DNA of 64,000 bases, from positions 2,505,734 to 2,569,733 of the forward strand of contig NZ_AQXI01000001.1 of NCBI RefSeq assembly GCF_000376445.1. Direction: 5' to 3'. Position 1 is the stretch's first letter. Each line of letters opens with the position of its first letter. This document shows, piece by piece, positions 17,860 to 28,025 of the stretch. The translations under genes and the position numbers were made by a program. The notes under the pieces were generated by a model. That model was not told where the DNA came from and made no database searches. It worked only from the letters and a program-made list of their open reading frames with translations. This DNA is from Haladaptatus paucihalophilus DX253 (lineage in GTDB: Archaea; Halobacteriota; Halobacteria; Halobacteriales; Haladaptataceae).

Positions 17860-18410
17860 AGTGGTCTGTCTCTCCTACGCAGTCAAACAGTTTCCCCTCC
17901 TCCGACGACTTTGGGGACTTTGGTTACGAGGTGGATTCGGTTTTGCTGGGCATGCGACGACCTCGACCGTTCCCGCCCGGGCGTTTCGTGATGTTCATTC
18001 TAACTCTTCGGCTACGACTATGAAGACCCAGAAAGCCCCCACCCCCTACGAGAACACATTACAGCTACTTCGACTGCAACTACCGAGAAGACTACCTCGA
18101 AAGCACCCGTCCGCTCGGCACGAGTTGTTGTTACTTCTTCCGTGACTGCAAATACAGACGTCATTGAAACCGCACCGCAAACCGCATCAGCCACACCCTC
18201 CCCAGCCGATTCGCTTCGCTCATCCCTCGCACGCTTTATCGAGACGACTCGGACGATGGCTCGCGGCGGTGCCGCTCGCTTTCGAGGTTCCTTCGAAACC
18301 TCGCTGTCCTCGTCGCCTCGCCAGCGCGCGCCAGATTGAGAAGTCGGAATGCACGAACGAGATGAAACGAAATCAGTCGCCGATTGTTCACCGTAACCGC
18401 CGAATACGTC
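17860..18410. other. intergenic gap containing repeat copy A
   Basis: No protein is supported. Short frames such as 17618-18145 and 18164-18691 are low-complexity shadows. The right two-thirds is dispersed repeat copy A. The left part holds the promoter side of egsA. Confidence 0.5.
18041..18333 (+). repeat. dispersed intergenic repeat, copy A
   Basis: Block order: GAAAGCCCCC (18041), TGCAAATACAGACGTCA (18147-18163), TGAAACCGCA, CACCCTCCCCAGCCGATTC (18193), CATCCCTCGC, a hairpin with arms CGAGGTT (18283-18289) and AACCTCG (18297-18303), then CAGCGCGCGCCA (18322-18333). The same blocks in the same order occur in copies B, C and D elsewhere in the window. It appears to lack the GGGGTCAC block of B and D, so it may be internally deleted. 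It is noncoding. Confidence 0.7.
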
Positions 18411-19400
18411 TCAGATGGTGTCGAGCACGCCGAGCACGCGTTCTTCGTTCTCGCGGCCGGGGTCGTACTCGCTGCCGTCGCGGTCGCTTTCGAGGTGTTC
18501 CTCGACGGTTCGTTCCATCGCCACGTCGAGCGGCGTGGACTCCCAGCCGAGCGCGGCGAGTTTGTTCGTGTCGAGGACGTGCGGGTAGTCGCGGTAGAGG
18601 ATGTAGTCGTCGGTGGAGAGGTCGGCCGTCGAGAGTTCGCGGTCGCTGGCGTGGACGAGCTCGACGTCGGTGTCGAGGGCGTCCGCGATGAGCGACAGCA
18701 TCTCGTCCATCGTGACCAATCGCTCGTCGCCGACGTTGTAGGCCTCGCCGGGGTCGCCCTCCTCGGCGACGATGCGGAGCGCGCTCGCCACGTCCTCGGC
18801 GTAGGCGCGGTGCCAGACGTTCTGGCCGTCGCCGGGGACGACGAGGCGGTCGCGTTCGTTCACGCGGTCTATCCAGAAGTCCAGTCGCTCGGTGTAGTCG
18901 TAGGGTCCGTAGACGATGCACGGTCGGACGCTCATGGCGTTGACGCCCCGTTCCGCGGCCTCGAAGATGGCGCGGTCGCCCTCCGCCTTTCGCGGGCCGT
19001 AGGAGTCGTGGGAGTCGTCGGTGGCCTGTTCGTCCGTGCAGGCACAGAGTTCGGTGTCGTTCTCCCGCTTGGGAATCACTTCGTTGCCGTAAGCGCTTCC
19101 GCTGGAGATGTAGACGTAGCCGTCCACGTCGGCGAAGATTTCGGTGGCCGCCCGGACCTCGCGGGGTTTGTAGGCCACGCAGTCGATGACGATGTTCGGG
19201 TCCACCTCGTCGCGCGCCGCTTCGAGCGCGCCGTCGTCCGTTCGGTCGCCCTCGAAGTGGCTCACGCCGTCCGCGTCGGCGAACGGGTTGTCGTGGTTCC
19301 CGCGGTTGAAGATGGTCACGTCGTAGCCGTTGTCGAGCAGGTCGGTCACGAGGTGGCGGCCGATGAATCGCGTCCCGCCGATGACGAGTGCCGTGTTCAT
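18411..19400 (-). CDS. NAD-dependent epimerase/dehydratase family protein
   Basis: 329 residues from MNTALVIGGTRFIGRHLVTD, the NAD-binding Rossmann start (GGTRFIG). The short-chain-dehydrogenase-type active site is visible as YISSGSAYG and the Y-X3-K pair in SYGPRKAEG. Later segments VPGDGQNVWHRAYAEDVA and YNVGDERLVTMDEM fit the extended SDR family, as in nucleotide-sugar epimerases and reductases. In-frame sequence to 19475 is not family-like. The exact sugar substrate is not predictable. Confidence 0.88.
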   Translation of the reverse strand: MNTALVIGGTRFIGRHLVTDLLDNGYDVTIFNRGNHDNPFADADGVSHFEGDRTDDGALEAARDEVDPNIVIDCVAYKPREVRAATEIFADVDGYVYISSGSAYGNEVIPKRENDTELCACTDEQATDDSHDSYGPRKAEGDRAIFEAAERGVNAMSVRPCIVYGPYDYTERLDFWIDRVNERDRLVVPGDGQNVWHRAYAEDVASALRIVAEEGDPGEAYNVGDERLVTMDEMLSLIADALDTDVELVHASDRELSTADLSTDDYILYRDYPHVLDTNKLAALGWESTPLDVAMERTVEEHLESDRDGSEYDPGRENEERVLGVLDTI

Positions 19401-19657
19401 GTCGGGTCGATTGCGTGGCGGGCGGAAAACGCTACCGAAGGCGGAGAAGTACGAGCGGCGCGTAACTCGTCGCACGATTTCCGTGATGGTGGGCTGTGAG
19501 GCGAAAAACTGGACGGTTGGTCGGGAACGACCCCGTTAAAAACGTCCGAACGGGAGGATAGAGCGCGACGATACGCAAAAATCGGACGTAATGACTGCAA
19601 CTGAGGTGACAAGTAGGAAGCTGCGGCCGGTAGAATGTTTATTGTTCATCCCGGAGT

Positions 19658-20401
19658 ATGCCAAGTATGCAAGTACGCGAAGCGCGAACCGAGGACATCG
19701 CTGGAATCCAAGACGTCGCCGCGGAGTCGCTTGCGGCTTCATACGCACACTTCTTGGACGAGGAGATAATCGAACACGCCATCGAGGAGTGGTACTCCGA
19801 GGAGAACTTGGAGAACGAGTTCCAAAGCCGGGGGACGCTGTACCTCGTCGCACTCGACGGGGGAGACGTGGCGGGATTCACGCAGAGCGAGGTGCTCCCC
19901 GACGTCCCCGAGGGGAACATCCTCTGGTTGCACGTCCACCCCGACTACCGGGGTGAGGGTGTCGGAACGACGCTCCTCGGGCAGACGAAGGAGAAACTCG
20001 AAGACAAAGAGGTCGAAACCCTCTCCGGACTCGTCCTCGCCGGAAACGAGGAGGGAAACCAGTTCTACCGAGACCACGGGTTCACCAAGGTCGGCGAGCG
20101 GACGGCCGAAATCGGCGACGAGACGTACACCGAGAACATCTACTCGGAGAGCGACGAGCCGATACTGGAAGCCCGCGAGTTCGACGGAGAAACCAGATAC
20201 ATCAACCGCTCGGAAACCAGTCGGGGGTCGAAAGCGCCGTTCTTCGCCGTGTTCAACGACGAGGCGGGTGAGGACCGCTACGGCTACTTCTGCTCGAACT
20301 GCGAGACGCTCGACAACGCGATGGACAGCATGGAACGCATCGAATGCAACGAGTGTGGCAACAAGCGGAAGGCGGCGCGGTGGGACTCGGCGTACCTCTG
20401 A
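19658..20401 (+). CDS. GNAT acetyltransferase with C-terminal zinc-ribbon (DUF5816-like)
   Basis: 247 residues. The GNAT domain spans about 4-165, with the acetyl-CoA loop HPDYRGEGVGTTLLGQ and GNEEGNQFYRDHGFTKVGE. The C-terminal about 75 residues form a separate domain with YFCSNCETLDNAM and IECNECGNKRKAARW, two CX2C knuckles that would bind one zinc. Fusion of a GNAT to this zinc domain is characteristic of haloarchaea; the target is unknown. A TATA-like GTTTATTG near 19637 fits the ATG at 19658, and a second ATG (19667) is possible. Confidence 0.85.
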   Translation: MPSMQVREARTEDIAGIQDVAAESLAASYAHFLDEEIIEHAIEEWYSEENLENEFQSRGTLYLVALDGGDVAGFTQSEVLPDVPEGNILWLHVHPDYRGEGVGTTLLGQTKEKLEDKEVETLSGLVLAGNEEGNQFYRDHGFTKVGERTAEIGDETYTENIYSESDEPILEAREFDGETRYINRSETSRGSKAPFFAVFNDEAGEDRYGYFCSNCETLDNAMDSMERIECNECGNKRKAARWDSAYL

Positions 20402-20425
20402 AAATCGGCGACCGCTTTTTTGGGT

Positions 20426-23400
20426 TCAGTCGTCCGACGGCACTCGAAAGCCGGACGACTGTCGGGCCGCCGAAACCGGACTGGGGGGCGACGCTCGAAC
20501 GTCTTCTTTGCCCTCTTCGATGGCCTGCTGGTAGGCATCGGGCATGACCTTCACGAAGGAGACCGATTCCCAGTCGTCCAGCACCGACAGCGCCGTTTCG
20601 CTGCCCGTCGCGGCGGCGTGGTTTTCGACCAACCGCCGTACTACCGCCTCGTCGCGGGCGTCCAAGTCGGACGACAGCGAGACGCTCTCGCCGTTGACGC
20701 GCTCGCGGAGTTCGTCGCCGTCGCCCAACACGTAGGCCACGCCGCCCGTCATCCCGGCCGCGAAGTTCTCGCCGATTTCGCCGAGGACGACCGCGACGCC
20801 GCCGGTCATGTACTCACAGCCGTGGTCGCCGACGCCCTCGACGACCGCTTTCGCGCCGCTGTTGCGAACCGCGAACCGCTCGCCCGCGACGCCGTTGACG
20901 TACAGTTCGCCACCCGTCGCGCCGTACAGGGCGACGTTGCCGACGATGACGTCGTTCGAATCGTAGCCAGCGTCGGCAGGGGTTTCGACTACGACCCGAC
21001 CGCCCGAGAGACCCTTTCCTACGTAGTCGTTCGCCGCACCGGTCAGGAACAGGTCCACGCCGGACTGGCAGAACGCGCCGAAACTCTGTCCGGCGGCACC
21101 GTCTAACCGGCAGGTGATGGACCCGTCCGGCAGTCCCGATTCACCGTGAAGCGCGGAGATGCGACCCGAGAGCATCGCGCCGACGGCGCGGTCCTGGTTC
21201 GTTATCGAACGCTCGATTTCGACCGGTTCCTCGCCGTCCAGCGCGCCGCGCGCGGCGTCGAGGAGGTCGTGGTCGAGGTGGTCGTCCAACTCGTGATCCT
21301 GTTCCCGCGTCTTGGTTCGGCTGCCACCGTTCGCGGGGTCGGCGAGCACGCTCGAAAGGTCGAGGCGACGCGCCTTCGGATGGTCGGTGTCGCGCTGCCG
21401 GAGCAGTTCGACGTGGCCGACCATCTCCTCGACGGTGCGGAAGCCGAGTTCGGCCATTATCTCCCGAAGCTCCTCCGCGATGAACGCCATGTAGTTGATG
21501 ACGTGCTCCGGTTCGCCGGGGAACCGCTCCCGAAGCTCCTCCCGCTGGGTGGCGATGCCGACCGGGCAGGTGTTGGCGTGGCAGTTGCGCGCCATCACGC
21601 AGCCGCTCGTGACCAGACTCGCCGTCCCGAACGAGTACTCCTCCGCGCCGAGCAGGGCCGCGACGGCGACGTCGCGGCCGGTCTTCAGGCCGCCGTCCAC
21701 GCTGACGCGGATGCGCGAGCGAAGTCCGGTTTGGTGGAGCATCTGGTTGGCCTCGGCGAGGCCGAGTTCCCACGGCAATCCGGCGTTCTTGATGGACGTT
21801 CGCGGACTGGCACCCGTGCCGCCCGAGTGACCCGAGATGTGTACGACGTCGGCCTTGGCCTTGGCGACGCCCGCCGCGACGGTGCCGACGCCCGCCTCGG
21901 AGACGAGTTTCACGTTGACCTCCGACCCGTCGCTTCCCGCCTTTAGGTCGTAGATGAGCTGTTTCAGGTCCTCGATGCTGTAGATGTCGTGTTGCGGCGG
22001 CGGCGAGATGAGACCGACGCCCGGCGTCGCGTGGCGGACGTGCGCTATCATCTCGTTCACCTTCTTGCCGGGTAGATGGCCGCCCTCGCCGGGCTTCGAC
22101 CCTTGGGCCATCTTGATCTGCACCTCGTCGGCAGACTGGAGGTAGCGGCTCCTGACGCCGAACCGCCCGCTCGCCACCTGTTTCACCGAACACTCGCGTT
22201 CGGTGTCGAAGCGCTCGGGGGGTTCGCCGCCCTCCCCGGTGTTCGACTTGCCGCCGATGCGGTTCATGGCGATGGCGTTGTTCTCGTGCATCTCCGGCGA
22301 AAGCGACCCGAGGCTCATCGCCGCCGTGGAGAACCGGGTCACGATGTCCTCGACGGGTTCGACTTCGTCGAGGGGGACCGACTCGCGGGCGTCGGTGTCG
22401 AAGTCGAGCAGGCCGCGGAGCGTCTGCAGCGTCTCCTGCTGGTCGTTTATCTCCTCGGCGAACGCCTCGTACTCCTCGCCGTCGTTCCCGCGAACCGCGC
22501 GCTGGAGCGCGCCGACGGTTTTCGGATTCCACTGGTGGTGGATGCCGTTCGAGCGGTGTTCGTACTCGCCCCGTCGGTCGATGTTCGGGTCGTCGCCGAA
22601 CGCGGTTTCGTGGCGCTCGCGCACGTCGTCCTCGATTTCGTCGATACCGATGCCTTCGGTGCGGTTCTCGGTGCCGGTGAAGTATTCGTCGACGAACTCG
22701 CCGTCCAGCCCGACCGCCTCGAATATCTGGGCACCGCGGTAGCTCTCGACGGTCGAGATGCCCATCTTCGCCATCGTCTTCAGCAGCCCGTTCTCCAGCG
22801 CCGAGACGTACTTGCCGATTGCCTCCTCCTCGTCCGCGCCGTCCGGTCCGGCCACCAAATCCTCGATGGTCCGGTAGGCGAGGTATGGGTTGACCGCCCC
22901 CGCGCCGTAGCCGACCAGCGTGGCGAGGTGGTGGACGGTTCGCGGGTCGCCGGACTCCACGACGAGGCCGGTTCTGGTCCGCAGTCCTTCGCGCACGAGG
23001 TGGTGGTGAACCGCGCCCGTGGCGAGCAGGGAGGGAATCGGGATTCGGTCCTCGCCCATCCCTCTGTCCGAGAGGACGACGATTTCGGCACCGTCCTCGA
23101 CGGCGGTGCGGGCGTCGTCGCGGACCCGCTCGACCGCCGCTTCGAGGTCCGTGTCCGGGTCGAAGGTGATGTCGATGACTTCGGTCGGGAAGTCGGTTTC
23201 GAGCACCCCCGACAGCGCCTCGTCGGTCAACACGGGCGACTCCAGCACGAGTTGCCGCGCGTGGGCGGGCGACTCGCCGAGGAGGTTGCACTGGCGGCCG
23301 AGACGGGTTTCGAGGCTCGTCACCAGTTCTTCGCGGATGTAGTCGATTGGCGGATTCGTCACCTGCGCGAACAGCTGCTTGAAGTAGGAAAAGAGCGGAC

Positions 23401-24913
23401 GGTCGAAGTCGGAGAGTACCGACAGCGGCGTGTCGTCGCCCATCGAGCCGACGGGGTCCTTGCCCGCGCTGGCCATCGGTTCGAGGAGTTCGCTCAGTTC
23501 GTCGTGGGTGTAGCCCCAGGCGGCCTGTCCGGCACGGAGCGGGACGGGGGACTCGGCGGTGTCGTCGGAATCACCCGCGTCGCGGAACGAGTCCGATTCC
23601 AGCCGCTCGGTCAGTCGGACCTGCTCGTTTTCGACCCATTCCGCGTACTTCTCGTCGGTCAGGTCGTCGAACACGGCTTCGTCAGAGACGATGCCGCCCT
23701 GTTCGGGGTCGGCGAGGAACAGCTGTCCCGGTTTGAGGCGTCCCCGCTCGACCACCTCGTTCGGTTCGAGGTCGAGGGCACCGGTTTCGCTCGCCATCAC
23801 GAGTCGGTTGTCCGCCGTCACGTCGTACCGGCAGGGGCGCAATCCGTTGCGGTCGAGCACCGCGCCCACGCGGTCGCCGTCCGTCGCGGCGACGAGCGCC
23901 GGGCCGTCCCACGGTTCGACCAGAGAGGCGTGGAAGTCGTACCATGCGCGGCGGTCGCCGTCGGTCCGGTCGCGCCACGCCTCGGGCAGGAGCATGCGAA
24001 GCGCGTGGGGCAACTCGCGGCCGTCCTGCATGAGCAGTTCGAGGACGTTATCGACGACGGCCGTGTCGCTCTGGTCGAGCGTCGTCACGGGCGTGATGCG
24101 GTCGATGTCGTCGCCGAGGCGCTCGCTTTCGAGGTCGGTTTCGCGGGCGGCCATCCAGTTGCCGTTCCCCTGAATCGTGTTGATTTCGCCGTTGTGGACC
24201 ACGCGCCGGTAGGGGTGTGCGAGGTGCCACGCGCCGAGCGTGTTCGTCGAGAACCGTGCGTGAACCATGGCGACCGAGGATTCGAAGCGTTCGTCGCGGA
24301 GGTCCGGGAAGTATCCCGTGAGTTGATCGCCCTTGAGAAGTCCCTTGTAGACGAGCGTCTTGCGGTCCAGCGAGCAGACGTAGAATCGGTCGGCGTCGTC
24401 GCGCGCTTCGACTCGCCGCTCCAGCGCGCGTCGGGCGACGTAGAGCGTCTCGTCGAACTCTTCGACGGACATTCCTTCCTCGGGGCGGACGAAACACTGG
24501 GCGATGACGGGTTCCGATTCGAGCGCCGTCTCGCCGAGGTCGTCGTTCTCGGTCGGGACCGTCCGCCAGTCGAAGACCGGGACGCCTTCCGCACCGAGAA
24601 CCTCCTCGACAGTCGTCTCCAGTTCGGCGCGAACGTCTGCATCGCGCGGGAGGAACAACTGCCCGACAGCGTACGTCTCGGGGAGGTCGGAATCGAGTTC
24701 CGCGGCGAAAAACGAGTCCGGACGCTGGACGAGGATACCCGCCCCGTCTCCGGTGTTCGATTCCGCGCCGGTCGTGCCGCGGTGTTCGAGATTGGCGAGG
24801 AGCGACAGGCCGTCGGCGACGATTTCGTGGTCGGCGTCGGCGTCGAGGTCCATTACGACACCGACACCGCAGTTCGACCGCTGGTCGGTCGGGTCGACGA
24901 GAGAGTTGGTCAT
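20426..24913 (-). CDS. gltB: glutamate synthase large subunit, single-subunit type
   Basis: 1495 residues from MTNSLVDPTDQRSNCGVGVV. It carries the class-II glutaminase domain (Cys15 as N-terminal nucleophile after propeptide removal), a central domain, the FMN barrel with EVNVKLVSEAGVGTVAAGVA and ISGHSGGTGASPRTSIKNAG, and the GXGXG beta-helix at the end. The 3Fe-4S cysteines are in CVMARNCHANTCPVG. It makes two glutamates from glutamine and 2-oxoglutarate. No gltD small subunit is adjacent, so ferredoxin is the likely donor. An Lrp-type regulator lies upstream on the same strand. Confidence 0.95.
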   Translation of the reverse strand: MTNSLVDPTDQRSNCGVGVVMDLDADADHEIVADGLSLLANLEHRGTTGAESNTGDGAGILVQRPDSFFAAELDSDLPETYAVGQLFLPRDADVRAELETTVEEVLGAEGVPVFDWRTVPTENDDLGETALESEPVIAQCFVRPEEGMSVEEFDETLYVARRALERRVEARDDADRFYVCSLDRKTLVYKGLLKGDQLTGYFPDLRDERFESSVAMVHARFSTNTLGAWHLAHPYRRVVHNGEINTIQGNGNWMAARETDLESERLGDDIDRITPVTTLDQSDTAVVDNVLELLMQDGRELPHALRMLLPEAWRDRTDGDRRAWYDFHASLVEPWDGPALVAATDGDRVGAVLDRNGLRPCRYDVTADNRLVMASETGALDLEPNEVVERGRLKPGQLFLADPEQGGIVSDEAVFDDLTDEKYAEWVENEQVRLTERLESDSFRDAGDSDDTAESPVPLRAGQAAWGYTHDELSELLEPMASAGKDPVGSMGDDTPLSVLSDFDRPLFSYFKQLFAQVTNPPIDYIREELVTSLETRLGRQCNLLGESPAHARQLVLESPVLTDEALSGVLETDFPTEVIDITFDPDTDLEAAVERVRDDARTAVEDGAEIVVLSDRGMGEDRIPIPSLLATGAVHHHLVREGLRTRTGLVVESGDPRTVHHLATLVGYGAGAVNPYLAYRTIEDLVAGPDGADEEEAIGKYVSALENGLLKTMAKMGISTVESYRGAQIFEAVGLDGEFVDEYFTGTENRTEGIGIDEIEDDVRERHETAFGDDPNIDRRGEYEHRSNGIHHQWNPKTVGALQRAVRGNDGEEYEAFAEEINDQQETLQTLRGLLDFDTDARESVPLDEVEPVEDIVTRFSTAAMSLGSLSPEMHENNAIAMNRIGGKSNTGEGGEPPERFDTERECSVKQVASGRFGVRSRYLQSADEVQIKMAQGSKPGEGGHLPGKKVNEMIAHVRHATPGVGLISPPPQHDIYSIEDLKQLIYDLKAGSDGSEVNVKLVSEAGVGTVAAGVAKAKADVVHISGHSGGTGASPRTSIKNAGLPWELGLAEANQMLHQTGLRSRIRVSVDGGLKTGRDVAVAALLGAEEYSFGTASLVTSGCVMARNCHANTCPVGIATQREELRERFPGEPEHVINYMAFIAEELREIMAELGFRTVEEMVGHVELLRQRDTDHPKARRLDLSSVLADPANGGSRTKTREQDHELDDHLDHDLLDAARGALDGEEPVEIERSITNQDRAVGAMLSGRISALHGESGLPDGSITCRLDGAAGQSFGAFCQSGVDLFLTGAANDYVGKGLSGGRVVVETPADAGYDSNDVIVGNVALYGATGGELYVNGVAGERFAVRNSGAKAVVEGVGDHGCEYMTGGVAVVLGEIGENFAAGMTGGVAYVLGDGDELRERVNGESVSLSSDLDARDEAVVRRLVENHAAATGSETALSVLDDWESVSFVKVMPDAYQQAIEEGKEDVRASPPSPVSAARQSSGFRVPSDD

Positions 24914-24988
24914 GTGCGAGCGCATGACAAACTGGCATAAGAGGTTTCTCCTGAAGGGAAAAGGGTGTGCTATTGTCAATATGTGTTC

Positions 24989-24998
24989 CTTATATATT
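24989..24998 (-). promoter_or_regulatory. TATA box of gltB
   Basis: On the minus strand ATATATAAGG lies about 76 bases before the chosen gltB ATG. Initiation near 24965 rules out the in-frame start at 24979 and leaves a leader of about 50 bases. Confidence 0.45.
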
Positions 24999-25111
24999 GG
25001 ACGTTTACACGATACTGGGGGAGAAATAACTATGGTTGTAGTAAATGAGTGTCAATTCGGACGGGATTATCGTCCGTTTCTCCTTTCCTCCGTAACTATC
25101 GAAAACTGCCC

Positions 25112-25612
25112 CTACTCGCTTTCGATGAGCGCTTCCAGGTCCTCGTCGTCGTAGTTGACCAGTAGTCTGGACTCGTCCTTGAACGTTTGGAGAACGACCT
25201 GCGTCGAGGAGTGTTCCACACCGTCGGTGTGGATGATGTCGTCGATGTACTCCTGTAAGTGGTCGTGGTCGCGGAGATGGGCGATTATCGTGAACGACTT
25301 GTCGCCGAGCATGAAGTACACCGTCTGAACGCCCGAAATCTCCGTCAGTTCATCGCCGATTTCGTCGTATCCCGGTCCGTAGGTGCTTCGGATTTCGGTG
25401 ATAGCGGTCAGTTCGAGGCCGAGTTCGTGCGCGTCGATTTTTGAAACCGTCCCCGAGAGAATTCCCTGTTTTCGATACTTGTCCAACCGATAGTACACTG
25501 TCGAGGTACTGATACCGAGTTCGTCGCTCACTTCGTCGACGTCGATATCCCCCTCCCTGTCGAGCCAGCGTAGGATTTTGAAGTCCTTTTTGTCTAAATT
25601 GACTTCGGCCAT
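25112..25612 (-). CDS. Lrp/AsnC family transcriptional regulator
   Basis: 166 residues. The N-terminal HTH has LDKKDFKILRWLDREGDIDV and DELGISTSTVYYRLDKYRKQ. The C-terminal RAM domain has HELGLELTAITEIRSTYGPG, SGVQTVYFMLGDKSFTIIAH and EHSSTQVVLQTFKDESRLLV. Such proteins bind amino acids and control nitrogen or amino-acid genes. It lies 200 bases upstream of gltB on the same strand, which makes gltB a natural target. A 6-bp stem (CGGACG/CGTCCG near 25060-25080) in the gap might be a terminator or an operator. Confidence 0.9.
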   Translation of the reverse strand: MAEVNLDKKDFKILRWLDREGDIDVDEVSDELGISTSTVYYRLDKYRKQGILSGTVSKIDAHELGLELTAITEIRSTYGPGYDEIGDELTEISGVQTVYFMLGDKSFTIIAHLRDHDHLQEYIDDIIHTDGVEHSSTQVVLQTFKDESRLLVNYDDEDLEALIESE

Positions 25613-25847
25613 ACATAATCGATTGTAGTCGAGTTTCTAAAACTTTGCTAACGATTCGTGATTTGGATAAATGGTGTGCCTACGGATTACAACACGTGAT
25701 ACTGTGGTATACTGTCAAACCTCGCTTAGTTTCCGAATGTGAGACATTCAACAACCGCAATTCGCATTCATTTCGTGATCTTCCGAACTCGATTGTTTTG
25801 GAACCGTTATTGTTTTTAACCCATCACTTCTGGCCGCTCTGATTTCT

Positions 25848-27971
25848 TCAGGTGTCGCTCATCCGACCCGCGCGCCGCATGAGTACGTCCTGTGTAGCCA
25901 CCGCCGGTTCGTCGCCGGGTCGCCGTTGGCGATAGCCGCCGTCCGATTCCATCACCCAGCAGTTCCGATTGTCGGCCAGCATCGTTTCGAGAATCGTCGA
26001 CAGTTCCTCCCGAAGCGCCGGGTTCGTCACCGGTGTGATGGTTTCCACGCGTTTGTCGAGGTTCCTCGTCATCCAATCGGCGGACCCGATGAAGTACCGC
26101 GGGTCGCCGCCGTTGCCGAAGTAGAAGATTCTGGAGTGTTCGAGGAACCGTCCGACGACGCTGTAGACGTCCACCGTTTCGCTCACCCCTTCGATGCCGG
26201 GACGAAGCCGACAGATGTCCCGAACGATGAGGTCGATATCGACGCCGTCCATCGCCGCTCGGTAGAGTTCTTCGACGATAGCCGGGTCTTCGAGCGAGTT
26301 CATCTTGGCGACGATGCGTCCCTCCTTCCCCTCGCGCGCCAACCCCGCCTCGGTGCGTATCATCTCGGTGAACCGCTCGCGCATGTTCCCCGGCGCGATG
26401 AGCAGTTTTCGGTACTTCTCGTGGCGGGTGTGGCCGGTGAAGTAGTTGAACAGGTCGCTCAGGTCCTGCCCGATTTCGCGGTCCGCGGTCAGCAGTCCGA
26501 GGTCGGTGTACGTCTTCGCCGTCTCCGAGTGGTAGTTTCCGGTGGCGATGTGGGAGTACAATTGCACGCCGTCTTCCTCCTCGCGGACGACGAGCGCGGT
26601 CTTGCTGTGGGTTTTGTAGCCGATGGTCCCGTACGCGACGTGGATGCCTTCCTCCTCCAACTTCTTGCCCCACTCCATGTTGTTCTCCTCGTCGAACCGC
26701 GCCTTGAGTTCGACCATCACCGCGACCTGTTTTCCGTTCTTCGCCGCCTCGATGAGGCTCTCGACGACCTTCGAATCGCTCGCGGTCCGATAGATGGAGA
26801 GTTTGATGGCGAGCACGTCGGGGTCCGTCGCGGCCTGCCGCAGGAACTTCTGGACCGTCTCCTCGAAGGAGTGATACGGGTGATGGACGAGCACGTCGTT
26901 GCGTCGAATCTCCTCGAACACGTCCACGGATTCGTCGGGGGTCCCGCCGGAGAGACGGGGATGGGGCTGTGGCGTCCACGGAGCGGTTTTCAGGTCGGAT
27001 CGGTCACAGTCCGTCAGGTCCATGAAATCCCGGAAGTCGAGCGGTTCGGGGAGGCAGAACACCTCGCGTTCGTCCACGCCGAGTTGTTCGACCAGCAACT
27101 CCCGAACCTCGTCGGGCATCCCCTCCTCGATTTCGAGGCGGACGACGGTGGCGAACCGACGTTCGCGGAGCACCGACTCTATCATGTCGATGAGGTCCTC
27201 CGCGACTTCCTCGTCCTTTCCGACCTCCGCGTTTCGGGTGACGCGGAACGTGGAGTGATCGATGATCTCCGTGCCCGGAAAGAGGAGGTCGAGGTTGGCC
27301 CGGATGACGTCCTCCAGCAGGACGTATCGCGTCTCGTCGCCTATTCGGACGAGACGCGGCCGGTTTTTCGGAATCTTCACGCGCGAAAAGGTCGTCTCCG
27401 ACTCGTCGTCCTTCCGAGTCAGCACCGCCAACGAGAGGCTCAGGTTCGAGATGAACGGAAACGGATGGGCCGGGTCGAACGTCAGGGGAGTGAGCGTGGG
27501 AAGGACGGACGCCTCGAAATACTCGCGCAGGTCGTCTCGCTCCGCGGACGACAGGTCGTCGTACGACACGATTTCGATACCCGCGCCCGCCAGTTCGCCG
27601 TGAATCACGTCCCGATAACAGGACGACTGCTGGCGGAACATCTCCCCCGTCACGTCGAGAATTTCGTCCCACTGTTCCCGCGGCGTTCGACCGTCGGGCG
27701 ACAGTTCGGTCACGTCGGCCGCCATCTGCTGTTTCAGGCCGCCGACCCGCTTGCGGAAGAACTCGTCCATGTTCGTCGTGAAGATGGCGAGGAACTTCAC
27801 TCGCTCCAGCAGCGGGTTGCGCTCGTCCATCGCTTCGTGGAGCACCCGCTTTTGAAATTCGAGTTGGCTCAACTCTCGGTTCAGGTAGTACTCGGAGTCC
27901 GTCAGGTCGATGGCCGCGTTTTCGGACGTCGTTTCCTCGTCATCGTCGTCCGGTAACTCGTGTTGTGGCAT
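25848..27971 (-). CDS. ppk1: polyphosphate kinase 1
   Basis: 707 residues, standard for Ppk1. It reversibly transfers the ATP gamma-phosphate to polyphosphate. The N-terminal head has YYLNRELSQLEFQKRVLHEA and FTTNMDEFFRKRVGGL. The catalytic half has VLVHHPYHSFEETVQKFLR, AIKLSIYRTASDSKVV and the phospho-acceptor His region YSHIATGNYHSETAKTYTD (about residue 475). The C-terminus has YFIGSADWMTRNLDKRVE. It is the second gene after a phosphoesterase, 54 bases downstream. Confidence 0.95.
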   Translation of the reverse strand: MPQHELPDDDDEETTSENAAIDLTDSEYYLNRELSQLEFQKRVLHEAMDERNPLLERVKFLAIFTTNMDEFFRKRVGGLKQQMAADVTELSPDGRTPREQWDEILDVTGEMFRQQSSCYRDVIHGELAGAGIEIVSYDDLSSAERDDLREYFEASVLPTLTPLTFDPAHPFPFISNLSLSLAVLTRKDDESETTFSRVKIPKNRPRLVRIGDETRYVLLEDVIRANLDLLFPGTEIIDHSTFRVTRNAEVGKDEEVAEDLIDMIESVLRERRFATVVRLEIEEGMPDEVRELLVEQLGVDEREVFCLPEPLDFRDFMDLTDCDRSDLKTAPWTPQPHPRLSGGTPDESVDVFEEIRRNDVLVHHPYHSFEETVQKFLRQAATDPDVLAIKLSIYRTASDSKVVESLIEAAKNGKQVAVMVELKARFDEENNMEWGKKLEEEGIHVAYGTIGYKTHSKTALVVREEEDGVQLYSHIATGNYHSETAKTYTDLGLLTADREIGQDLSDLFNYFTGHTRHEKYRKLLIAPGNMRERFTEMIRTEAGLAREGKEGRIVAKMNSLEDPAIVEELYRAAMDGVDIDLIVRDICRLRPGIEGVSETVDVYSVVGRFLEHSRIFYFGNGGDPRYFIGSADWMTRNLDKRVETITPVTNPALREELSTILETMLADNRNCWVMESDGGYRQRRPGDEPAVATQDVLMRRAGRMSDT

Positions 27972-28025
27972 GACTGGTCGCGGAGGGGGGTTTTCTGGGA
28001 CCGATGGTTCAGCGGGTTCGAGGGT

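Noticed and set aside
22076-24940. 954-codon open frame antisense to gltB
   Set aside because: It is a high-GC shadow frame; gltB on the other strand has full domains and motifs, while this frame has repetitive Val/Arg/Asp-rich sequence with no family.
25613-25847. AT-rich gap between ppk1 and the Lrp gene as a possible RNA gene
   Set aside because: Only a short GAATGT/ACATTC stem and the Lrp promoter are visible; no tRNA or known RNA fold is recognisable.
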